A stretch of 64,000 nt of DNA from Xylophilus sp042867185 (GTDB lineage Bacteria > Pseudomonadota > Gammaproteobacteria > Burkholderiales > Burkholderiaceae_C), in contig JBHZQV010000001.1 in the NCBI GenBank assembly GCA_042867185.1, forward strand, positions 248,001 to 312,000, read 5' to 3'. Made by a program: the position numbers and the translations under genes. Numbering within the stretch: position 1 is the stretch's first letter; each line of letters opens with the position of its first letter. Positions 42,216-51,840 of this stretch are shown here, in pieces. The notes under the pieces were generated by a model, which was not told where the DNA came from, searched no databases, and saw only the letters and a program-made list of their open reading frames with translations.

Positions 42216-43706
42216 TCAGCCCCAGGCCATCGCGCCGAGGTCGTTCACGAAGATCGGCATGTCCTTCCAGAACCCCTTCAGGTTCTTGTGCGCCACGGTG
42301 ACCCACTGCGGCTGGTACAGGAAGACGTTGGCCGCGTCCTGGGCCAGCAGGCGCTGGGCGTCGCCCAGCAGGCGGGCCCGCTCGGCGCTGTCGCCGGTGC
42401 TGCGGATCTTGTCGTAGAGCGCGTCGAACGCGGGCGACTGGTAGCCCCAGTAGTAGTCGGCCTTGGCGTAGTTGCCCAGGTCGAAGGGCTCGACGTGCGA
42501 AATGATCGACAGGTCGTAATTCTTGTTACCGTAGGTGCCGCTGAGCCACTGCGCCCATTCGACGTTCTGCAGCTTGGCGACGATGCCGATCTTCGCCAGC
42601 TGCGCCGCCAGCACCTCGCCGCCCTGGCGGGCGTAGGGCGTGGGCGGCAGCGTCACCGTCAGTTCCAGCGGGGTCTTCACCCCGGCCTCGGCCAGCAGCG
42701 CCTTGGCCTTGTTCACATCGAACGGGTTGATGCCGGTGGTGTCGACGTAGCCCGGCGCGCCGGGCACGTAGTGGCTGCCGATCGGCACGCCGTAGCCGTC
42801 GGCCGCGCCTTCGACCATGGCCTTGCGGTCGATGGCGGCGGAGATCGCGCGCCGCACCCGCACGTCGTCGAGCGGTTTGCGGCGGTGGTTGATCGCCACG
42901 ATGGTCTTGGCGCGCGAGCCGCCCACCACCACCTGGAAGCGCGGGTTGCCCTTGAACTGCGGCACGCTGCGCGGTGCGAAGCGCGCGAAGATGTCCACGT
43001 CGCCCGCCTGCAGCGCCGCGCCCTGGGCCGCGGGGTCGCCGATGAAGCGGAAGGTGGCCTTCTTCAGCGGGATCGCCGCCGCGTTGCGGTAGCCGTCCCA
43101 GGCCTCCAGCACCAGCGAGGCGCCGCGGTTGTAGCTGGCGAGGCGGTACGGCCCGGTGCCGACCGGCTGGGTCGCGTTGCCGTCGGCGCTCTTGGGCTCC
43201 ACGATGATCGCGGTGGCCTGGCCCAGCAGGAACGGAAAGTCGGGATCGACCTCGCCCTTGGTCAGCACCACCGTGTGCGCGTCCACCGCCTGCACCTTCA
43301 GGTCGGCGAAACTGCGCTTGTCCTTGTTGGTGCTTTGCTCGGATGCGGCGCGCTCGAAGCTGAACTTGACCGCCTGCGCGTCGAAGGGCTCGCCGTTGTG
43401 GAACCTGACGCCGCGCCGCAGCCGGAAGGTGAGGGTCTTCAGGTCGGGCGACACCTCGTAGCTCTCGGCCAGCAGCGGCGTCACGCTGCCGTCGGCGTTG
43501 ATCTTGGTGAGTGTCTCGTAGAGGTTGTAGAGCGTGACCTCGGCGATGGACGAGGCGGCGGCGGCCGTCGGGTCCAGGCCCGCCGGCTCCAGGGTCATGC
43601 CGAGCACGACCGCGTTCTTGCGGGTCTGGGCGAAGGCGGCGGCGGGTAGCACCAGCGGTGCGGCGGCGAGGGCGCTGGAGGCGAGGACGGTACGGCGATT
43701 CGGCAT
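42216..43706 (-). CDS. ABC transporter substrate-binding protein, peptide/nickel family
   Basis: A 496-residue family 5 solute-binding protein. An N-terminal signal (NRRTVLASSALAAAPLVLPA, cleaved near AFA-Q) is followed by family stretches such as LTFRLRRGVRFHNGEPFDA, VGTGPYRLASY and VRRAISAAIDRKAMVEG. The NRR start gives a twin-arginine-like look, but the consensus is incomplete. It is last in the five-gene importer unit (two permeases, two ATPases, binding protein), 76 nt after the ATPase gene. The ligand, a peptide or other small compound, is unknown. Confidence 0.92.
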   Translation of the reverse strand: MPNRRTVLASSALAAAPLVLPAAAFAQTRKNAVVLGMTLEPAGLDPTAAAASSIAEVTLYNLYETLTKINADGSVTPLLAESYEVSPDLKTLTFRLRRGVRFHNGEPFDAQAVKFSFERAASEQSTNKDKRSFADLKVQAVDAHTVVLTKGEVDPDFPFLLGQATAIIVEPKSADGNATQPVGTGPYRLASYNRGASLVLEAWDGYRNAAAIPLKKATFRFIGDPAAQGAALQAGDVDIFARFAPRSVPQFKGNPRFQVVVGGSRAKTIVAINHRRKPLDDVRVRRAISAAIDRKAMVEGAADGYGVPIGSHYVPGAPGYVDTTGINPFDVNKAKALLAEAGVKTPLELTVTLPPTPYARQGGEVLAAQLAKIGIVAKLQNVEWAQWLSGTYGNKNYDLSIISHVEPFDLGNYAKADYYWGYQSPAFDALYDKIRSTGDSAERARLLGDAQRLLAQDAANVFLYQPQWVTVAHKNLKGFWKDMPIFVNDLGAMAWG

Positions 43707-43782
43707 GGCAGGCTCCGGACAGTGGCGGGGAAGGGGAGGCGGTAAGCGATACGGCGGTCGGTGGGCGGGGCGGCGCGCCCGC

Positions 43783-44682
<900 letters not shown>

Positions 44683-44691
44683 CGTGAACCT

Positions 44692-45681
44692 TCAGGCGCT
44701 GCCGGCCGATGCGGCGATCTCCCGCAGCCGGATGCAGCGGACCGCGTGGGTGCGCGAGAGCCAGACCGGCGGCGGCCGCACCGTGTGGCAATCGGCCGCC
44801 GTATGGGCGCAACGGCCGGCGAACGGGCAGCCGGCGGGCAGGTCGACCAGTTCGGGCACGCTGCCGGCGATGGTGGGCAGCCGGGTGCCGCGCGGCGCGC
44901 CGGGCAGCGGCCGGGCCGCGAACAGGCCGCGGGTGTAGGGGTGGGCACGCCGGGCGAAGACCTCGGCGGTGCTGCCGCTCTCGACCACGCTGCCGCCGTA
45001 CATCACCAGCACCCGCTGCACGCTCTGCGCGATCACGCCCAGGTCGTGCGAGATCAAAATCAGCCCCATGCCGTGCTCGGCGACCAGGGAGCCGATCAGG
45101 TCGAGGATCTGGCGCTGCACCGTCACATCGAGCGCGGTGGTCGGCTCGTCGGCGATCAGCAGGTCGGGGCCGCAGGCCAGGGCCATCGCGATGCCGATCC
45201 GCTGGCGCTGCCCGCCCGAGAACTGGTGCGGGTAGGCGCCCAGCTTGGCCGCCGCGTCCGGGATGCCGACCCGCTCCAGCAGCGCCAGCGCCCGCCCACG
45301 GGCATCGGCCTTCGACAGGCCGCGGTGCAGCCGCAGCGGCTCGGCCACCTGCCGGCCGACCGGGTGCAGCGGGTTGAGCGCGGTCATCGGCTCCTGGAAC
45401 ACCATGCCGATGCGGTTGCCGCGGATCGAGCACATCGAGCGGTCGCTGCGGCCGACCAGCTCGCGCTCGTCGAAATGGATGCTGCCCGAGACCTCGGCGC
45501 TGGCGGGCAGCAGGCCCATCAGCGCCTGCACCGTCAGCGACTTGCCGCAGCCCGATTCGCCGACGATGCCCAGCGTCTCGCCGCGCGCCAGGGTGAAGCC
45601 GATGCCGCGCACCGCCTCGGCCGGGCCGCGCGGCGTCTGCAGGCGGATGCGCAGGTCTTCGACGTGGAGCAACTTCGTCAT
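44692..45681 (-). CDS. ABC transporter ATP-binding protein (DppD/OppD-like)
   Basis: A 329-residue ATPase. Walker A is GESGCGKS, the signature FSGGQRQRI, and Walker B LLIADEPTTALDV. A cysteine-containing C-terminal domain typical of peptide-importer ATPases follows (GCPFAGRCAHTAADC, CIRLREI), which in related proteins holds a 4Fe-4S cluster. The start at 45681 gives the family start TKLLHVEDLRIRL. It works as a heterodimer with the next ATPase on the two permeases upstream. A GC-rich hairpin repeat separates it from the permease genes. Confidence 0.94.
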   Translation of the reverse strand: MTKLLHVEDLRIRLQTPRGPAEAVRGIGFTLARGETLGIVGESGCGKSLTVQALMGLLPASAEVSGSIHFDERELVGRSDRSMCSIRGNRIGMVFQEPMTALNPLHPVGRQVAEPLRLHRGLSKADARGRALALLERVGIPDAAAKLGAYPHQFSGGQRQRIGIAMALACGPDLLIADEPTTALDVTVQRQILDLIGSLVAEHGMGLILISHDLGVIAQSVQRVLVMYGGSVVESGSTAEVFARRAHPYTRGLFAARPLPGAPRGTRLPTIAGSVPELVDLPAGCPFAGRCAHTAADCHTVRPPPVWLSRTHAVRCIRLREIAASAGSA

Positions 45682-45710
45682 GCGGATACCGTGTCGTTCT
45701 CGAGCGAACA

Positions 45711-45790
45711 CCGCGGAACCGGCTTCGCCGGGCCGCTGGTGTTGCCCCCTGCAAGGGGGTGGGCGGACCGCGCAGCGGGTAGCCTGGGGG
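45711..45790 (-). repeat. GC-rich hairpin repeat abutting a permease stop codon (copy 4)
   Basis: Ends exactly at the TGA (45791-45793) of the upstream permease gene. It contains CCGGCTTCGCCGG, CCCCCTGCAAGGGGG and a terminal CCTGGGGG beside the stop codon. Nearly the same sequence as 7741-7822, including the preceding GAACACCGCGGA. Confidence 0.75.
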
Positions 45791-46657
45791 TCATCGTGAA
45801 AGCCTTGGGTCGAGCAGGTCGCGCAGGCCGTCGCCCAGCAGGTTCAGGCCCAGCACCGCCAGGGCGATGGCCGCGCCGGGCCAGACGGCCAGCAGCGGCG
45901 CCTGGAACATCAGCGTCTGCGCCTCGCTGAGCATGCGGCCCCACGAGGGCTGCGGCGGCTGGGTGCCCAGGCCCAGGTAGGAGAGGGCGGCCTCGGCCAG
46001 GATCGCGATCGCGAAGCGGATGGTGACCTGCACGATCAGCGCGGCCGAGATGTTGGGCAGCACATGCTCCCAGGTGATCGCCCACGGCCCCTTGCCGCAG
46101 GCCCGCGCGGCGGCCACGTAGTCGCGCGACCAGACGGCCGCGGCCGAGGCGCGGGTGATGCGGGCGAAGGTGGGGATGTTGTAGATGCCGATGGCCACGA
46201 TGGCGTTGACCATGCCCGGCCCGAAGACGGCGGTCATCATGATCGCCGACAGGATCGCCGGGAAGGCCAGCGAGAAATCGGCGAGCCGCATGATGGCTTC
46301 CTCCACCCAGCCGCGCCGCGCCGCGGCCAGCAGGCCCAGGGCGGTGCCGGCCACCAGGCCGATGCCCACCGCCACCACGCCCACCAGGATCGACGCCCGC
46401 GCGCCCACCAGCAAGAGAGACACCACGTCGCGCCCGAAGGCGTCGGTGCCCAGCCAGTGCGAGAGCGACGGCGGCTGGAGCTTGGCCGCCAGGTCCATCT
46501 CGTAGACCGTCCACGGCGTCCAGGCGTACGACACCGCCGCGGCCAGCACCAGCAGCAGCGTCAGCAGCGCGCCGATGGCGAAGCTGGGGTGGCGCAGCGC
46601 GCGCGGCCCGAAGCCCGTCGGGCGCGTCTGCACGAGGGTCGGTGCGGCGCTAGACAT
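45791..46657 (-). CDS. ABC transporter permease (DppC-like)
   Basis: A 288-residue inner-membrane permease with about six transmembrane helices. HWLGTDAFGRDVVSLLLVGARAS is the standard DppC/OppC stretch, and the EAA loop is DYVAAARACGKGPWAITWEH. LLGDGLRDLLDPRL is a normal C-terminus. Its start overlaps the end of the DppB-like gene by 8 nt. It forms the channel with that protein. Confidence 0.93.
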   Translation of the reverse strand: MSSAAPTLVQTRPTGFGPRALRHPSFAIGALLTLLLVLAAAVSYAWTPWTVYEMDLAAKLQPPSLSHWLGTDAFGRDVVSLLLVGARASILVGVVAVGIGLVAGTALGLLAAARRGWVEEAIMRLADFSLAFPAILSAIMMTAVFGPGMVNAIVAIGIYNIPTFARITRASAAAVWSRDYVAAARACGKGPWAITWEHVLPNISAALIVQVTIRFAIAILAEAALSYLGLGTQPPQPSWGRMLSEAQTLMFQAPLLAVWPGAAIALAVLGLNLLGDGLRDLLDPRLSR

Positions 46658-47600
46658 CGCTGGGCTTCAGGCGCGGATCGATCACCGCGTACAGCACGTC
46701 GACCACGAAGTTGACGACCACCACCATCGCGGCCAGCAGCATCACGCAGTTGCGCACCACCGGCAGGTCGCGGTTGCTGATCGCCTGGAAGATGAGGCGG
46801 CCCAGGCCGGGCAGGAAGAAGACGTTCTCGACCACGATGGTGCCGGCCAGCAGCTCGGTGAACTGCATGCCCATGACCGTTACGACCGGCACCATCGCGT
46901 TGCGCAGCACGTGGCGCCAGAGCACCGCCCGCTGCGACACGCCCTTGGCCCGGGCGGTGCTCACGAAATCCTCGCGCATCACCTCCAGCACGGCCGAGCG
47001 GGTGATGCGCGCCAGGATCGCGGCCTGCACCACCGCCAGCGAGAGGGCCGGCAGCACCAGCGCCTTCAGGCCCGGCAGCACGCCTTCGCCCCAGCCGTCG
47101 AAGCCGCCGGCCGAGAACCACTGCAGCTTCACCGAGAACAGCAGGATCAGCAGGATCGCGAACCAGAAGTTGGGGATGGCGATGCCGACCTGCGCGATGC
47201 CCATCAGGCCGACGTCGCCCAGCCGGTTGTGGCGGGCCGCGGCGGTGACGCCCACCAGCAGCGCCAGCACGGTGCTGAGCACCATCGCCAGCAGGGCCAG
47301 CGGCACGGTGAGCGCCAGGCGCTCCAGGATCAGGTCCCACACCGGCGAGCCGTAGCTGGCGCTGTCGCCCAGCTGCCCGGTGGCCAAGCCGCCGATCCAC
47401 TGCCAGTAGCGGGTCCAGGCGGGCTGGTCGAGGCCCAGCTTGGCGGACAGGGCCGCCACCGCCTCGGGCGCGGCGTCGGGGCCCATCAATATTTGCGCTG
47501 CGTTGCCGGGCAGGATGTCCAGCACCCCGAACACCACGACCGACGCCGCCGCCAGCGTGAGCAGCAGGGTCAGGAAACGTTTGGCAAGGAACACACTCAT
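46650..47600 (-). CDS. ABC transporter permease (DppB-like)
   Basis: A 316-residue permease with six transmembrane helices, the first at about 9-30 (LTLLLTLAAASVVVFGVLDI). The EAA loop is DFVSTARAKGVSQRAVLWRH and the C-terminal VLYAVIDPRLK is the usual end of DppB-type proteins. The start at 47600 gives MSVFLAKRFLTLL, the family opening. It is the first gene of the importer unit B-C-D-F-A. Confidence 0.93.
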   Translation of the reverse strand: MSVFLAKRFLTLLLTLAAASVVVFGVLDILPGNAAQILMGPDAAPEAVAALSAKLGLDQPAWTRYWQWIGGLATGQLGDSASYGSPVWDLILERLALTVPLALLAMVLSTVLALLVGVTAAARHNRLGDVGLMGIAQVGIAIPNFWFAILLILLFSVKLQWFSAGGFDGWGEGVLPGLKALVLPALSLAVVQAAILARITRSAVLEVMREDFVSTARAKGVSQRAVLWRHVLRNAMVPVVTVMGMQFTELLAGTIVVENVFFLPGLGRLIFQAISNRDLPVVRNCVMLLAAMVVVVNFVVDVLYAVIDPRLKPSDV

Positions 47601-47797
47601 CGTGGGCGCAGGGCAGGATCGGCAGCGCGGGGCTGCGGCCGTGGTGGGGTGCTGGTCATTATGGGGGGATGTGTACCGGCGACAGGTGCCGGCGACCTGC
47701 AAGAGGCCCGCCGAGGCCAGGGTTTCCGGGGCGCGCGGATAATCGACCGGATGCGCTGCCGCCCCGTCCCTCGTTCTTGCCCTGCCGGAGGTGACGC

Positions 47798-48055
47798 ATG
47801 GCGCTGATGATCACCGACGAGTGCATCAACTGCGACGTGTGCGAGCCCGAGTGCCCGAACGACGCGATCTACCCCGGCGAGCTGATCTACGAGATCGACC
47901 CGCACCGCTGTACCGAATGCGTCGGGCATTTCGACGAGCCGCAGTGCGTGCAGATCTGCCCGGTGGCCTGCATCCCGAAGGATCCGGCGCACGCGGAAGG
48001 GCGCGAGATGCTGTACCAGAAGTACATCCGGCTGCAGGTGGCGCCGGCGGGGTGA
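47798..48055 (+). CDS. YfhL family 2[4Fe-4S] ferredoxin
   Basis: An 85-residue ferredoxin of the Alvin/YfhL type. The first cluster motif is CINCDVCEPECP; the second is CTECVGHFDEPQCVQICP, with the extended spacing between cysteines typical of this subgroup. GGAGGTGA precedes the ATG by 6 nt. YfhL-type ferredoxins are low-potential electron carriers. It is a lone gene between two importer operons transcribed the other way. A GATAAT hexamer lies at about 47739. Confidence 0.94.
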   Translation: MALMITDECINCDVCEPECPNDAIYPGELIYEIDPHRCTECVGHFDEPQCVQICPVACIPKDPAHAEGREMLYQKYIRLQVAPAG

Positions 48056-48100
48056 GGTGCGGGGTGGGGCGTGCGGGGTTTTGTCGCGCTTGGGCCGGAC

Positions 48101-48188
48101 CCGGCCGGCGGGGCGCTCCCCTCCGCGAATGTCCTCCGGCCTGCGGCCTCCCCCTTTATTTCGCTGCGGGGAGCGCCCCACCGGCCGG
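48101..48188. repeat. 88-bp inverted-repeat element after the ferredoxin gene
   Basis: Two 29-nt arms, 48101-48129 and 48160-48188, pair at 26 of 29 positions (outer part CCGGCCGG, then GGGGCGCTCCCC). The 30-nt loop holds a further GGCCTGCGGCC inverted repeat. It lies in the convergent space between the ferredoxin gene and the ATPase gene, so it is at the 3' end of both transcripts. Confidence 0.8.
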
Positions 48189-48261
48189 TTCCTGCGGTGG
48201 GTCGGGGCCCCGGTGGTGGGGCCTGGATGCCGTCCACGAAAACGCCGTGTTCGGTGCTTGT

Positions 48262-49689
48262 CTACGCCGTGTTGGGGGTGTCTGCCGTCCGTTCCCGCAG
48301 GTGCACGAAATGCGAACCTACGGCCGCGGCCATGTCGGCGTCGTGCGTCACCAGGACCAGGGCGGCGCCGGTGTCGTCGGCCGCATCCAGCAGCGTCGCC
48401 ATCGCGTCCTGCTGGGTGATCGGGTCTAAGCGCGAGGTGGGCTCGTCGGCGAAGAGCAGGGCGGGTTGCACCGCCAGCGCGCGCGCCAGGGCGATGCGTT
48501 GCAGCTCGCCGCCGGAGACTTCCGACGGCCTGCGGGCCAGCACGCCGTCGGGGAGGCGAAGCCTGTTGAGGCGGTCCTCGATGCTGGTCCATGGCCGGCC
48601 GTGCAACCGGGCCACGTCGCGCAGCGAGCGCTCCAGGCGGGCGTGCGGCGCGAAGGAGGCGACCGGGTCCTGGTAGAGCTTCTGCAGGGCGTGGGCGCTC
48701 AGCTGCGGTGCCCGGCGCACCTGGCCGGCGTCGGGCGGCAGCAAGCCGAGCAGCAGGTTGCCGAGCGTGCTCTTGCCGGTGCCGCTGGGGCCTTGCACCG
48801 CCCAGCGCTGTCCGGCGTGGATGCGCATGCCGATGTCCTCGAACAGGCTGCGGCCGCCGAGGCGCTTGGCGATGCCGTCGGCCTCCAGCACCAGGGCACC
48901 GGTGGCGGGCTCGGCACGCTTCGGCCAGTGGGCCGGGTCGGCGGCCAGCAGGCGGCGGGTGAACCCGTGGCGGGGGGCGGCCAGCACCGCGCCCGCGTCG
49001 CCTTGCTCGATTGCCTCGCCGCCCTGCAGCACGATCACCTGGCCGCCGAGGGCGCGGGCGACCTGGATGTCGTGGGTGATGGTGACGACGCAGCCGCCCG
49101 CCCGCTGCACCGACTGCAGCAGCGCCACCGTGTGGGCGCGCCAGTGCGCATCCAGGCCCTTGGTGGGCTCGTCGGCCAGCAGCACCCGGGCGCCGCCGGC
49201 CAGGGCGATGGTGGCGGCGGCGCGCTGGGCCATGCCGCCGGAGATCTGCCAGGGGTAGCGCTGGGCCGCCGCGGCCAGTCCGGCATCGGCCAGGCCCCGC
49301 CGGGCGGCGGCGTCGGCGGTGGCGGAGTCGGCGCCACGGACCAGCGCGTGCACTTCGGCCAGCTGCGGCGCGATGCGGCCCAGCGGGTCGAGGGCCAGCG
49401 CAGGCTCCTGCGGCAGCAGGGCCAGGGTGCGGCCCCAGGCGGGGCGGCGGGCGGCGGCGTCGGCCGCGCGGGTGGTGGTGCCGTCCAGCGTGACGCTGCC
49501 TACAGCGCGCAGGGCGGCGGGCAGGTTGCCGACGATGGCCTGCGCCAGCAGCGATTTGCCGGCGCCGCTTTCGCCCAGCAGCGTGAGCGATTCGCCGGCG
49601 CGCAGCGCGAACGACACGCCGCGCAGCAGGGTATGGGCGCCGGCATGGACCGACAGGCCGTCGGCGGCGAGAAGCACGGGGCCGGTCAT
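48262..49689 (-). CDS. Tandem-fused ABC ATP-binding protein, peptide/nickel type
   Basis: A 475-residue protein with two complete ATPase domains in one chain. Domain 1: Walker A GESGAGKS, signature ISGGMAQR, Walker B VLLADEPTKGLD. Domain 2: GPSGTGKS, VSGGELQR, LLFADEPTSRLD. This replaces the separate D and F ATPases of ordinary peptide/nickel importers. It is the last gene of the TonB receptor - binding protein - permease - permease - ATPase series and follows the C-type permease by 49 nt. Confidence 0.92.
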   Translation of the reverse strand: MTGPVLLAADGLSVHAGAHTLLRGVSFALRAGESLTLLGESGAGKSLLAQAIVGNLPAALRAVGSVTLDGTTTRAADAAARRPAWGRTLALLPQEPALALDPLGRIAPQLAEVHALVRGADSATADAAARRGLADAGLAAAAQRYPWQISGGMAQRAAATIALAGGARVLLADEPTKGLDAHWRAHTVALLQSVQRAGGCVVTITHDIQVARALGGQVIVLQGGEAIEQGDAGAVLAAPRHGFTRRLLAADPAHWPKRAEPATGALVLEADGIAKRLGGRSLFEDIGMRIHAGQRWAVQGPSGTGKSTLGNLLLGLLPPDAGQVRRAPQLSAHALQKLYQDPVASFAPHARLERSLRDVARLHGRPWTSIEDRLNRLRLPDGVLARRPSEVSGGELQRIALARALAVQPALLFADEPTSRLDPITQQDAMATLLDAADDTGAALVLVTHDADMAAAVGSHFVHLRERTADTPNTA

Positions 49690-49738
49690 GCGGGACGCCT
49701 GTCGTGGCGCGGTGGTGGGTGGAACGCTGCGACGGCCT

Positions 49739-50578
49739 TCATGCCGGTGCCTCCCGGTCGTCCGCCAGCAGCATCATCCCGAGCACCAGCAGCGTCAGCA
49801 GCGCGACCGGCGCGGCGATGAGCCAGGGCGCTTCTTCGTAGTGCGGCAGGGCCTCGGTCATCATCAGGCCCAGCTCGGCCGTGGGCGGCTGCAGGCCCAC
49901 GCCGATGAAGCCGAGCGCGGCCAGCGCCAGCACCGCCTGCGCCGCGCTGAAGGCCAGCAAAGTGCCCAGCACCGGGGCCAGCGCCGGCAGCAGGTGGCGC
50001 CGCACCAGGTAGACCGGGCCGAAGCCCAGCAGGCGCGAGGCCTGCACCGCATCGCCCGCCATCACCGGCCGTGCCACCGCCCGGCTCACCCGGAAATACT
50101 CCACCCAGAGCGACAGCGACAGGCCCAGGTACAGCGCCCAGTGCCGGCCCGGCGCCAGGCCCGCGAACAGCAGCACCAGCAGCAGGCCGGGCACCGACAG
50201 CGCGGCATCCGACAGCATCACCAGCGCCCGTTCCACCGCGCCGCCGCGCCAGGCGGCGAGCAGCCCCAGCAGCACACCGGGCACCGCCGCGGTGACGGCG
50301 GCCAGCAGCGCCAGCCCGAGCGAGAGCTGCGCCGCATGCGCCAGCCGCGCGACCACGCTGCGGCCGAAGACATCGGTGCCCAGCCATTCGGCCGCGCCGG
50401 GCGGCGCCAGGCTGTTGTGCAAATCCTGGACTGCCGGATCGGTGCCGACCACGGCCGGCCCGCAGGCGGCGAACAGGGCCAGCGCCAGCATCACCCCCCA
50501 TCCGACACGTTGGCGGACCCGGCGGCGGGCGGGCGGCGCGATCGACGGCGCGGCGGGGGTGTCGAGCACGGCGCTCAT
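49739..50578 (-). CDS. ABC transporter permease (NikC/DppC-like)
   Basis: A 279-residue permease with about six transmembrane helices. EWLGTDVFGRSVVARLAHAAQ is the conserved C-type stretch and the coupling loop is AVQASRLLGFGPVYLVRRH. The start at 50578 gives MSAVLDTPAAPS before the first helix. Between it and the upstream permease lies a 66-bp-period direct repeat. Confidence 0.9.
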   Translation of the reverse strand: MSAVLDTPAAPSIAPPARRRVRQRVGWGVMLALALFAACGPAVVGTDPAVQDLHNSLAPPGAAEWLGTDVFGRSVVARLAHAAQLSLGLALLAAVTAAVPGVLLGLLAAWRGGAVERALVMLSDAALSVPGLLLVLLFAGLAPGRHWALYLGLSLSLWVEYFRVSRAVARPVMAGDAVQASRLLGFGPVYLVRRHLLPALAPVLGTLLAFSAAQAVLALAALGFIGVGLQPPTAELGLMMTEALPHYEEAPWLIAAPVALLTLLVLGMMLLADDREAPA

Positions 50579-50583
50579 GGCGA

Positions 50584-50700
50584 TACCTTCGTGCTGCGCA
50601 CTGCGGTGCGCGCTTGTCGGGGGCGGCCCGGCACGGTGTCCATGGGAAGTACCTTCGTGCTGCGCACTGCGGTGCGAGCTTGTTGGGGGCGGCCCGGCAC
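50584..50700 (-). repeat. Tandem direct repeat between the two permease genes
   Basis: Two 51-nt copies, 50584-50634 and 50650-50700, differ at only two positions and have a 66-nt period. Each contains a GCGCAC-TGC-GTGCGC hairpin. They fill almost the entire space between the two permease genes. Confidence 0.9.
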
Positions 50701-50705
50701 TGCGC

Positions 50706-51671
50706 TCATCGCGCGTCCTCCAGCCGGCGGCGCGGGTCGAGCGCCAGGCAGGCGGCATCGACCAGCAGGTTGAAGACGACGAAGAGCAGGCCCATGCAGA
50801 GGGCGGCGCCCTGGACCATCGGCACGTCGCGGCCGAAGATCGCGTGCACCAGCGCATGGCCGATGCCGGGCCAGGCGAAGAGGCTCTCGACCACCACCGC
50901 GCCTTCGACCAAAAACACCGCGTGCACGCCCAGGTAGGCGACGACCGGCACCGCGGCGCTGCGCAGGGCGCGCCGCAGCAGGGCCTGGGTGTCGCCCAGG
51001 CCCTTGGTGCGGGCGAACCCGTAGGCGGGCGACTGCACCGCGTCGCGCAGGGCCTGCCGGGTGACGCGGGCCAGGCCGGCGGCCAGGCCCAGCGCCAGGG
51101 TGAGCGCGGGCAGCAGCAGGCTGCCGGCATGGTCGTCGCCGGCCACCGGCAGAGCGCCGATCCGCACCGCCACCAGCAGCATCAGCAGCACCGCCAGCAG
51201 GAAGGGCGGCATCGCCCGCAGCAGCACCGCCAGCGCCAGCGTGGCGCGGTCGATGCGGCCACCGGCATGCAGGCCGGCCCAGGCGCCCAGCGGCAGGCCG
51301 ATGGCCACGGCCAGCAGCAGCGCGGCCACGGCCAGGTCGAGGGTGGCGCCCAGCTGCGCGCGCACCTCGTGCCAGACCGGATCGCCGCTGACCAGCGAGC
51401 GGCCCAGGTCCAGGCGGGCCAGCGTGCCCCACCAGTCGGCCAGGGCCTGCCACAGCGGCCGGTCGAGGCCCAGCTCGGCGCGCACCGCGGCCGCGGCGCC
51501 GTTGCCGACCAGGTCGTAGCCGTAGCGGCTGGCCGCGATGCGCATCGCGACGTCGCCGGGCAGGGCGCGGGCCATGAAGAAGCACAGGGTGCCGATCAGC
51601 AGCGCCAGCGCCACCACCTGCACCGCGCGGCGGGCCAGCAGCGCCGCCCAGGGGGACCGTAGCGGGGTCAT
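50706..51671 (-). CDS. ABC transporter permease (NikB/DppB-like)
   Basis: A 321-residue permease. The first helix (about 16-36) is followed by a long periplasmic loop with ALPGDVAMRIAASRYG. The coupling loop is YGFARTKGLGDTQALLRRAL, and DAACLALDPRRRL is a normal B-type end. It is the first permease of the second importer, 169 nt downstream of the binding-protein gene; the gap holds a 17-nt palindrome. Confidence 0.9.
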   Translation of the reverse strand: MTPLRSPWAALLARRAVQVVALALLIGTLCFFMARALPGDVAMRIAASRYGYDLVGNGAAAAVRAELGLDRPLWQALADWWGTLARLDLGRSLVSGDPVWHEVRAQLGATLDLAVAALLLAVAIGLPLGAWAGLHAGGRIDRATLALAVLLRAMPPFLLAVLLMLLVAVRIGALPVAGDDHAGSLLLPALTLALGLAAGLARVTRQALRDAVQSPAYGFARTKGLGDTQALLRRALRSAAVPVVAYLGVHAVFLVEGAVVVESLFAWPGIGHALVHAIFGRDVPMVQGAALCMGLLFVVFNLLVDAACLALDPRRRLEDAR

Positions 51672-51730
51672 CGTTTCACCTCCTGGCGGAAAAGGGGCCT
51701 GCGGCGCATGTCGGGCGCGGCAGGCGGTTT

Positions 51731-51747
51731 GCTATATTTTTCATAGC
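51731..51747. repeat. 17-nt AT-rich palindrome between binding-protein and permease genes
   Basis: GCTATATTTTTCATAGC, preceded by TTT as in the copy at 22666. It sits in the 169-nt gap 51672-51840, where nothing else recognisable is seen. Confidence 0.7.
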
Positions 51748-51840
51748 TGATGGCCGGCGTGCGGCGCCGGCTGCAAGCACTTTCCGTTCGAATGTCGGCA
51801 CCCGGGGCCATGCAGGAGCGCAGCGGGCCTGCCCGCAGGC

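Noticed and set aside
50584..50700. Two near-identical repeats as a possible CRISPR-like array
   Set aside because: Only two copies, a 15-nt spacer, no cas genes and no further repeats; a duplicated intergenic element fits better.
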